DNA from: Chrysochromulina tobinii
Taxonomy: Eukaryota; Haptophyta; Prymnesiales; Chrysochromulinaceae
Length of the DNA: 48,914 nt
Assembly (NCBI GenBank): GCA_001275005.1
Contig: JWZX01002470.1
Span: 1-48,914, forward strand
Direction of reading: 5' to 3'
Of the stretch, positions 42,850-48,914 are shown piece after piece. Position 1 is the first letter of the stretch. Each line of letters starts with the position of its first letter. Below the pieces are notes generated by a model. The model ran no database searches, was not told where the DNA came from, and was given only the letters and a program-made list of their open reading frames with translations. A program made the position numbers and the translations under genes.

Positions 42850-44661
42850 ATGTCATCCGCGGATCTGGAGGCTGCGAACCTTCTGGAGCTGCTCGCGGCC
42901 GGCGCACCGAGGCCGCTATTCCCCGAGCCGCCCCCCCCATCCCCCCATGCGCCCCTTCCCGATCGCCCGGCGGCGCCATCAGCGGCCCCGCCGGCTCCAA
43001 AAGCGGCAGCTGGACCGAGCCACGCCCCGTCGGCACAGCGCACGCTTTCGGTGCCCATTCTTCCTCGAATGCCGCCGCCTCCGCCGGCACCACCGCCGCC
43101 ACCGCCTCCACCGCCTCCACCGGCACCACCGCCTCCGCCGCCTCAGGATGGGATCACGCTCATGCGGAAGCAGGCATGGTACGCATTCCTCATGGGCACG
43201 CACCCACGAGTCGGCAGCGGGAGCAAAGTCTTCGGACTGCACCAACAGGTGCTGCGCAACATCTTCGAGCACGTGCGATCACCCGCGGGGCTCGCACTGG
43301 AGATCACCAAGCACAGCGTGCATCGCGTGCGCGGCCCAAACGACTACGTCGTCTCCAACCTGCGCAAATTTGCCATCGAGACGGTCGTGTTCCACAGAAA
43401 GTCGCGCCGGCCCGCCGAGCACGGGCTGTGGCTGCGCGCGACGGTCTTCTGCGAGGATGGCACCGCGGTTTCGCCCTGCTCGACGTGCCAGACCGGCTGC
43501 GAGAACTGCATGCTCCTAGGCGACGTCGAGGCTCCGCTCATCGACGGCGTCGCCTTGTTCCGCGAGGTCAAGATGGGTAAACTGCTGCTGAGCGCACGGC
43601 ACGCTGGGCACCGCTTTCGGCTCAAGATCGAGCCCAAAGATGCGGCGGTGCGCGCGGCGTACCCGTGGTTCGTTGTGCTCTCGGAGCCCTTCCGCGTCGT
43701 GACCAAGCTGCCGCCGCCGCCGCCGATGGACGCCACACAGCCACCGCTTGCGGGCCTGCCTCAGCGCCCGCTGCCGCCGACGCTCATGCCGCCGATTGCG
43801 CCGCCGAGTGCGGCGCGCCTGCCGATTGCGCCGCCAAGTGCCAGTGTTGGCGCCAATGTGGCCTCCGGCCTAGGAGCTACCGGTAAGCTGCAGCCCGGAT
43901 GCGCCCTCATGTCGCCGCCCCTGCCTTGCCTGCCGAGCTCTGTGGGGAGCGCTCCCTCTGTGGGGAGCGCTGTGGGGAGCGCTCCCTCTGTGGGGAGCTC
44001 TCTGATCGGCGCTGTGGCGAGCGCTCCCTCTGTGGGGAGCTCTCTGATCGGCGCTGTGGCGAGCGCTCCCTCTGTGGGGAGCTCTCTGATCGGCGCTGTG
44101 GCGAGCACTCCCTCAAGCACGAGTGTGCCCAGCGCTGTGTTGGGCACAGGGCTGCCGCCGTCCACCTCGGCCCAGATGCCACAGGCACCACACATTCACA
44201 TTCACACCTCGGCCCAGATGCCACAGGCACCGATCGCAACGCCGCCGCTGCAGCAGCTGGCGCCCGTCACGGCGCCCGCTCAGCCGCAGCCCCGCGTCGC
44301 TTCTCAACCGGCGCCCGTCATGGCGCCCGTCACGGCGCCCGTCACGGCGCCCGTCACGGCGCCCGTCATGGCGCCCGTCATGGCGCCCGTCATGGCGCCC
44401 GCTCAGCCGCAGCCCCGCGTCGCTTCTCAACCAGCGCAGCCAGGGCCGTCGCGCGCGCCGCCTCCCGCGCAACTCGAGCTCCCAAAGATGGTCCATAGCT
44501 TTCGATTGGGTGGCGTCGGAGCGCAGTCGGTTCTCATGCAGCAGCCGCCGCCGAGGCAGCCCGGGCTGGTCCTCGCGCCGCCGTTGGAGCCGTCCTCGCA
44601 GGTGGGGCTGACCGGCCAGCCACGTGGCACGGGCTCGATTGAAACGGCGCCGCGACTCTAG
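42850..44661 (+). CDS. Proline-rich protein with an unassigned conserved-looking domain
   Basis: The 603-residue protein starts at an ATG in good context. Residues about 60-98 are polyproline (runs of 6-8 Pro), typical of profilin or SH3/WW ligands. Residues about 100-280 form the only globular part. It begins MRKQAWYAFLMG, has a Cys cluster (CSTCQTGCENC), then PLIDGVALFREVKMGKLLLS, HRFRLKIEP and LSEPFRVVTKL. The strand-rich pattern recalls beta-sandwich DNA-binding domains of the p53/Runt/Rel class, but I cannot assign it. The C-terminal half is low complexity, with three copies of APSVGSSLIGAVAS and an APVTAPVMAP run. A regulatory or scaffold protein is the best guess. No intron is evident. 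Confidence 0.7.
   Translation: MSSADLEAANLLELLAAGAPRPLFPEPPPPSPHAPLPDRPAAPSAAPPAPKAAAGPSHAPSAQRTLSVPILPRMPPPPPAPPPPPPPPPPPAPPPPPPQDGITLMRKQAWYAFLMGTHPRVGSGSKVFGLHQQVLRNIFEHVRSPAGLALEITKHSVHRVRGPNDYVVSNLRKFAIETVVFHRKSRRPAEHGLWLRATVFCEDGTAVSPCSTCQTGCENCMLLGDVEAPLIDGVALFREVKMGKLLLSARHAGHRFRLKIEPKDAAVRAAYPWFVVLSEPFRVVTKLPPPPPMDATQPPLAGLPQRPLPPTLMPPIAPPSAARLPIAPPSASVGANVASGLGATGKLQPGCALMSPPLPCLPSSVGSAPSVGSAVGSAPSVGSSLIGAVASAPSVGSSLIGAVASAPSVGSSLIGAVASTPSSTSVPSAVLGTGLPPSTSAQMPQAPHIHIHTSAQMPQAPIATPPLQQLAPVTAPAQPQPRVASQPAPVMAPVTAPVTAPVTAPVMAPVMAPVMAPAQPQPRVASQPAQPGPSRAPPPAQLELPKMVHSFRLGGVGAQSVLMQQPPPRQPGLVLAPPLEPSSQVGLTGQPRGTGSIETAPRL
43944..44112 (+). repeat. Coding tandem repeat (APSVGSSLIGAVAS units)
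   Basis: Near-identical units built on CTCTGTGGGGAGCTCTCTGA encode three copies of APSVGSSLIGAVAS, preceded by shorter related units. They lie inside the proline-rich protein. Confidence 0.85.
44308..44402 (+). repeat. Coding 12-base tandem repeat (APVT/APVM)
   Basis: About seven units of GCGCCCGTCAYG encode repeated APVT and then APVM. The block is flanked by two near-identical copies of GCTCAGCCGCAGCCCCGCGT (44278 and 44401). Confidence 0.85.
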
Positions 44662-44955
44662 CTACGCTGTCAAAGGGACGACAACCACGGAGGAACGAAG
44701 ATTGCACAGAGAGAGAGAGAGTGATGACGCATAGACGAACGCGACGAGAAAAACGAAACTGGTACAGGCATCGATTCGCCGCGAGACGATGAAATAATGG
44801 GTGCATGCGTTCCACGCTCGTGCTGGGCGCGTAGCTATAGCCGCGAGGTCATTTGGGGCGGGGGTTGCGGCGGTTTTCTTTCTTAACTTCACAGGAAACC
44901 CTTCGCGTGAACGATGTCCCGTCCATGAAGAGCGCCTTTTTGTACGTGTGCGCCT

Positions 44956-46302
44956 ATGACCCGCTTCGCCGTGGTGCCACACCGGCAACTGTACGTGAAT
45001 GGCAGCTTTCACGTGCGTGTGGCCAAGAATGTGCCGCGCTTCGACCCCGGCGCGGAAGCGCTCGAGCACCTCCAGCGTGAGGGCTATGTGGTCGTAAGCG
45101 TTGCCAATTCTTCCGAAGTGGCGCACGCGCGCGAGCTCCTGTGGCGCTTCTTGGAGAGTACAGGAGAAGGAGTGACTCGCCATGATGCCTCCACATGGAT
45201 CGCCAACGGCCCAAACAATTACGGCATCTTTTGGGGGCACGGTTCGGGGCAGTCGCGGCTGCTCTGGCACATCAGGACGTTGCCTCGGCTGTTGCAGATG
45301 TTTGAGCTGGTGCACGGCACGCCGGATCTGATTACGAGCTTCGAAGGCTTTTCCATGTTTCCTCCGGAGCGCGTGGAGGCGCAATGGCGGCTGGGCGAGG
45401 CGTGGTTTCATACGGACCAGAATGCAGCCAGCCGGCCCGGGCTGCAGACGGTGCAGTCGTTCACGTCGCTGTATGATCAGGATGCCTCCACCGGCGGCTT
45501 CGTAGTCGTACCGAAGTCGTGGCTGTACCATGATACTGTCACGGAGCGCATCTACCGTGCGGCACCACGCACGCCGCCCACGCAGCAGTTCCTGATGGTG
45601 CCTGCGGATGATGAGGTGCTCTCGCGACCTCATCGACCACGGCTCATCAAGGTGCGCGCCGGAGATGCGATCCTGTGGGATTCCCGTACCGTGCACTGCT
45701 CCACGCCGCCGCTGCGCAATCGGCGCACGCCTAAGGCCACGCCCGAGGCGGAGGCATCCGCCAAAGGCAGCTCGGACCCCGCTGCTTCAAACGAGCCCGT
45801 TGAGGCTCCTGCGCGGGTCGTTGTCTACGCGTGCCTTGCTCCGCGAAGCCGCGCCACGGACGAAGTGCTGCTGCAGCGCCAGCGCGCGCTCTTTACACAG
45901 CAGACGTGCACTCACTGGCCGTTTGAGATGGCGTGCCTCGACACACCGAGCGCCGTTGGGCAGCGAGCGAGCGACCCACTTCGGTATGCGAGCAGCCGCG
46001 TCAAGCATCTAGTGGGCTACACGGACACTCAGATCTTAGGATGGCTGCACGGCAAGGGTGCGGACGTCAGTGCTGGCGCGCCCATCGGCCCGTTCGACAC
46101 GCCCGCGCCAGTTCGGGTGGTTGCCAAGGGAGCCGAAGGCGAGGCACTGTGGGAAAGAAACGCCTGCTGGGCAGCGTGCCCGTGGATCCGCCGGATGCGT
46201 GGCCCCCGGCTGCAGTTCCGGAATGCTTTGCCGTCTAGTGTGCGAAAATGTAGATTTAGATGTGCGCCCGTTGGCGAGAGACTCTACGCGCGCGCGCTTT
46301 GA
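44956..46302 (+). CDS. Phytanoyl-CoA dioxygenase (PhyH)-like 2OG-Fe(II) oxygenase
   Basis: The 448-residue protein starts at the ATG at 44956. The core follows the PhyH fold: LQREGYVVVSV (about 36-46), the iron motif WFHTDQNA (His and Asp about 154-156), QSFTSLYDQDASTGGFVVVP, and the distal HCSTPP with AGDAILWDSRTV before it; an Arg in the region after the distal His would bind 2-oxoglutarate. An Ala/Glu/Pro-rich insert lies after the distal His (about 255-285). The C-terminal 120 residues (after LAPRSRATDE) include MACLDTPSAVGQRASDPLRY and then become poorly ordered and Arg/Cys-rich, so the last 60 residues may be noise or a divergent tail. PhyH-like enzymes hydroxylate lipids or small metabolites; the substrate is unknown. 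Confidence 0.83.
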   Translation: MTRFAVVPHRQLYVNGSFHVRVAKNVPRFDPGAEALEHLQREGYVVVSVANSSEVAHARELLWRFLESTGEGVTRHDASTWIANGPNNYGIFWGHGSGQSRLLWHIRTLPRLLQMFELVHGTPDLITSFEGFSMFPPERVEAQWRLGEAWFHTDQNAASRPGLQTVQSFTSLYDQDASTGGFVVVPKSWLYHDTVTERIYRAAPRTPPTQQFLMVPADDEVLSRPHRPRLIKVRAGDAILWDSRTVHCSTPPLRNRRTPKATPEAEASAKGSSDPAASNEPVEAPARVVVYACLAPRSRATDEVLLQRQRALFTQQTCTHWPFEMACLDTPSAVGQRASDPLRYASSRVKHLVGYTDTQILGWLHGKGADVSAGAPIGPFDTPAPVRVVAKGAEGEALWERNACWAACPWIRRMRGPRLQFRNALPSSVRKCRFRCAPVGERLYARAL

Positions 46303-46525
46303 CGTGTACATGGGCCATGATTGGGAGTATGGGATGCCGCACACCATGCTACGGTTCGTTTACGATTTGTACCTTATCCTCTCGATCCAACGCCAGCACC
46401 CAGCGGGGGCGCGATCCCAGTTTCGCTCAGCGCGCCCTGGGGTGAAATCGCAATCGGTTCCCTGGGAGCTACACGCGGGCCAATCATGTCTTCACTACGG
46501 CAAGCCCTTCATCACCCTTAATGGC

Positions 46526-47149
46526 TTAGAAGAGCTTGGCGCCGGTGGCGAGCTCCTGGCCGACCATGCCGGCCATCGCGAGCATTGCGAGCCGTCCGTT
46601 GTTGAGCTCCTTGGTCTGCATCTCGGCGAATTCTGCCGGGCTGGCCGGCTTGAGGCCGAGGGGATCGAAGCCGAAGTCGCCCGCCTTGTGGTCCGACTTG
46701 ATCGCCCACATGCCGTCCTTCGGGTTCATGAACGAGAAGACGGAGAAGACCTCGAAGATGGCGAGCGAGCACACGACGGGGAAGAAGAACGCCTGGAGGG
46801 GCGTCTCCTGGAAGGCGATGTACGACGGGACGTTGATGTTGCCACCGAAGAGCGGGTGGAACTGCTCGCCCACGAGGAAGCCGAGCGACGCCAACATCGC
46901 GACGCGGCCGTGCTTGAGCTCGGCCTCGCGGTAGAAGCGGACCTTGCCCTCGGTGACGCCCTCCGCGCTGGCGTAGCCGAGGGGGTCGAAGAAGCCGAGT
47001 GGGTCCGTGATGCCAGGCATGGCCTTCATGATCTCAAGCGGGGTCGGCGGCGGCACGACGACGTCCTTGGCCTGCATCACGATGTTCATGGGCGCGCGCA
47101 TGGCGAGGCCGGAGAAAGCGGAGGACGCGGCGACATTGATGGCAAGCAT
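46526..47149 (-). CDS. Fucoxanthin chlorophyll a/c-binding light-harvesting protein
   Basis: The 207-residue protein belongs to the LHC superfamily of red-lineage algae and collects light for the photosystems in the thylakoid membrane. The short leader MLAINVAASSAFSG carries the A-S-S-A-F motif for secondary-plastid import. Helix 1 has the chlorophyll-binding and ion-pair motif FYREAELKHGRVAMLASLG (about 72-90), and helix 3 has TKELNNGRLAMLAMAG (about 180-195). Helix 2 (AFFFPVVCSLAIFEVFSVFS) lies between. FGFDPLGL precedes helix 3, as usual. All three helices are present and the length is typical. It converges with the PhyH-like gene (223 bases) and is divergent from the carrier gene. Confidence 0.95.
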   Translation of the reverse strand: MLAINVAASSAFSGLAMRAPMNIVMQAKDVVVPPPTPLEIMKAMPGITDPLGFFDPLGYASAEGVTEGKVRFYREAELKHGRVAMLASLGFLVGEQFHPLFGGNINVPSYIAFQETPLQAFFFPVVCSLAIFEVFSVFSFMNPKDGMWAIKSDHKAGDFGFDPLGLKPASPAEFAEMQTKELNNGRLAMLAMAGMVGQELATGAKLF

Positions 47150-47629
47150 GATTGTAAGCTGCGATACGAGAAGGGCGCGGGCAAGCAGACGAGGTGAGCA
47201 GGTTGGGATTGTTGTGCACTCACGCAGAGACTACGTTTTGGCAAAGGCAAGGCTCGTCGGCACACATCGGGATTCTGGATGTACAGGAAAAGTCAGCGAA
47301 ACTTCCAGTCTGCTGTCTGCAGACTCGCACCTAATATGCTCATAGGAATCTACTGCAAGATCATCAATAGCCACGCAGCGACGCAGGTTAATGAATGTCT
47401 CGACAGGTCTGGTTTGACGGTTTGTTTGGTTTGACCTTCCTACATTTGCGCTCGATGTCCGTGAATCGGTTCGGTTCTTGAGGTTTGTTTGTGGAATTTT
47501 GTCTGTTTGTGTCCCTCTCAAGAGATTTCCGGCCCTTATACTGCCCTAATCCGACCTTGCACCCGAAACGGCCTGGGAGACTGCGGTTCTGTGGGGAGGC
47601 GTTGGCCGGACGGAATCGAGACGGCGAGA
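47150..47629. promoter_or_regulatory. Divergent promoter region, light-harvesting gene / mitochondrial carrier
   Basis: About 480 bases with an AT content higher than the genes. TTTGACGGTTTGTTTGGTTTG-like GT-rich words lie around 47412-47490. No defined light-response element or TATA box was recognised. The carrier frame is open from 47489, but the first good ATG is 47630. Confidence 0.4.
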
Positions 47630-48541
47630 ATGTCCGCGTTGAGCGATAGTGACGGTTCAGGAGGATCTGCCACGGCCGTCTTCGTCAGCGGCGCGCTTGC
47701 CGGTGTGGTCTCGCGAACGGCAACGGCGCCCTTGGACCGTCTGAAAACCATGCAGATGGCGGGATGCAGCTCCTCCCATGCTGCTGCAAGTTGCACCAGA
47801 GGGGCACTCGCGATCATTTTCCGTAGCTCAGGCATCACGGGACTGTTCCAGGGCAACACAGCCAACATCATGAAGGCGATGCCTGAGGTCGGCGTCAAAT
47901 TCCTGGCTTTTGAGCAGTTCGCCTGCTCCGATCCCAAGAGGAAGTCACTCTTGGATCTTCTAGCCTCGGGCGCTGCTGCCGGCTTCGCTTCCACGCTCAT
48001 CATCTACCCCCTCGAGGTAGCCAAGACGCGAATGGCTCTAGCACCCCACGGCTACTACAGCTCCGTCTTCGAGTGCCTTCGAACGACAATACGATGCGAG
48101 GGCGTGGGGGCTCTGAGTCAGGGCCTCGGCGCCTCGCTCGTGGGAATCGTGCCCTTCTGCGCGCTAGATCTCGCCCTCTACGCTACGCTCAAGGACCATG
48201 TGCAGCAGCGCACCGGCGGCGAGCCCAGCAGTATCGTGCTGTTGGGCTGCGGCGCGTGCAGCAGCGCCGTTGCGCAGGTCGCCACGTATCCACTCGCCCT
48301 CATTCGGACGGTCATGCAGGCGGCGGGCATGCCGGGTTTTGAGAACACACGCTACGCAAGCATGTTGGACTGCGCAGCCAGGACTGTCGAGCTGCGAGGC
48401 ATACGCGGGCTCTACCGCGGGCTGCTACCGAGCATGATGAGAGGTGTGCCGTCGCTCTCCCTCTCGTATGTGGTCTTCGAGCAGACGAAGCGATGGCTGG
48501 GCGCGCACTCGAGCTCAACGGCCACAATGAGGCCGTGCTGA
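47630..48541 (+). CDS. Mitochondrial carrier family (SLC25) protein
   Basis: The 303-residue protein starts at the ATG at 47630 (MSALSDSDGSGG). It has the threefold repeat of the family, each with a P-x-[DE]-x2-[KR]-type signature: TAPLDRLKTMQ (about 33), IYPLEVAKTRM (about 125) and TYPLALIRTVMQ (about 222), and six predicted membrane helices. The third signature has Leu-Ala in place of the usual acidic residue. GLFQGNTANIMKAMPEVGVKF and LYRGLLPSMMRGVPSLSLSY are typical of ATP-Mg/phosphate, CoA or adenine-nucleotide-type carriers, which exchange nucleotides or cofactors across the inner mitochondrial membrane. There are no N-terminal EF-hands. The exact substrate is open. Confidence 0.92.
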   Translation: MSALSDSDGSGGSATAVFVSGALAGVVSRTATAPLDRLKTMQMAGCSSSHAAASCTRGALAIIFRSSGITGLFQGNTANIMKAMPEVGVKFLAFEQFACSDPKRKSLLDLLASGAAAGFASTLIIYPLEVAKTRMALAPHGYYSSVFECLRTTIRCEGVGALSQGLGASLVGIVPFCALDLALYATLKDHVQQRTGGEPSSIVLLGCGACSSAVAQVATYPLALIRTVMQAAGMPGFENTRYASMLDCAARTVELRGIRGLYRGLLPSMMRGVPSLSLSYVVFEQTKRWLGAHSSSTATMRPC

Positions 48542-48544
48542 GTT

Positions 48545-48584
48545 CATGCTGAGGTCATTCTGAGGCCATGCTGAGGCCATGCGG
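48545..48584 (+). repeat. 11-base tandem repeat immediately after the carrier stop
   Basis: Three units of CATGCTGAGGY and a partial fourth begin 4 bases after the stop codon. Confidence 0.8.
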
Positions 48585-48914
48585 TCGCACGCCTCGATGC
48601 GCGTGTGCGTGAGAAGAGATGCGCTCTCAATGGAGGCGCAACCACGGCGCGTGGAGCCCGTGGAACGAGTTCACATCCGTGCAGGTGAAAATAGAGATTA
48701 CAGCTGTTAGTAGCAGACGCGAGAGGGCATTGGGGTTTTGTGTGTTGCGTATACTGTAGTCAATACGTCACCCACCGGGCTTTATTTTAACCCGATCATT
48801 ACCTGATCGACTGGACACTGTTATCGAAACACAGGGGTGACGGGGCCACGGTTCGCGGCGCGCGGGCGGCGGCGGGCGGCCGCGGCGCCGGCGGCGGCCG
48901 CATGCGGGTTGCGG
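48585..48914. other. Right end of the window, no gene seen
   Basis: About 330 bases: 3' region of the carrier, a short AT-richer piece (about 48700-48835), then an extremely GC-rich GGCGGC-type edge. No coding or RNA feature is recognised. Confidence 0.5.

Noticed and set aside
1-48914. tRNA, rRNA or spliceosomal RNA genes
   Set aside because: A scan by eye for T-loop words such as GGTTCGAAT and for conserved snRNA words found no convincing case; weak TTCGATT hits (10153, 10358) lack the rest of a cloverleaf. A covariance-model search would be decisive.

Overview
The window looks like nuclear DNA of a photosynthetic eukaryote with a secondary, red-lineage plastid, most likely a haptophyte; a pelagophyte or another chlorophyll-c alga cannot be excluded. 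The signs are a fucoxanthin-chlorophyll-type light-harvesting protein and other plastid proteins whose leaders combine a signal peptide with an A-S-x-F-x-A-like motif, a eukaryotic ribosomal protein (eL21), spliceosomal introns, MORN, SFI1 and XPF proteins, high GC, and genes packed a few hundred bases apart on both strands. There are no operons, and neighbouring genes show no shared pathway beyond ordinary housekeeping.

Layout. 1-7711: a non-LTR retrotransposon (LINE) with one very long open frame (endonuclease, reverse transcriptase, RNase H, C-terminal chromodomain) cut by the left edge and ending in a (TTAC)n tail. 8073-9851: membrane-anchored prolyl 4-hydroxylase with ShKT tail. 10581-12545 (-): 11-repeat MORN protein, divergent from eL21 (12847-13392). 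14049-16475 (-): prolyl oligopeptidase, divergent from XPF/ERCC4 (16635-19235). 19877-23967 (-): a complete four-exon nitric oxide synthase. 23968-26046: a gene-poor, partly AT-rich stretch with a palindrome and repeats. 26047-26538: small membrane protein. 27752-30157 (-): a CaMKK-like protein kinase fused to an inositol-polyphosphate-kinase domain that has lost its catalytic residues; it is divergent from HMG-CoA lyase (30424-31482). 31483-32385: very GC-rich, no gene seen. 32386-33008 (-): plastid-targeted Lys/Ala/Pro-rich protein, divergent from an endonuclease/exonuclease/phosphatase protein (33201-34421). 35067-41387: giant SFI1-like centrin-binding repeat protein. 41597-42589: Alr4036/PNPO-like flavoprotein. 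42850-44661: proline-rich protein with an unassigned, possibly beta-sandwich domain. 44956-46302: phytanoyl-CoA-dioxygenase-like enzyme. 46526-47149 (-): light-harvesting protein, divergent from a mitochondrial carrier (47630-48541).

The most unusual signals are: (1) NOS introns 2 and 3, which share an almost identical core and are each flanked by a duplicated copy of exon sequence, as expected for introner elements, with a related element inside the SFI1 gene; (2) the CaMKK-pseudo-IPK fusion; (3) the LINE with a chromodomain; (4) a full animal-type NOS in an alga with an insert where constitutive animal NOS carries its autoregulatory loop. Exon joins were derived by hand from splice sites and protein-family continuity; no database search was run.
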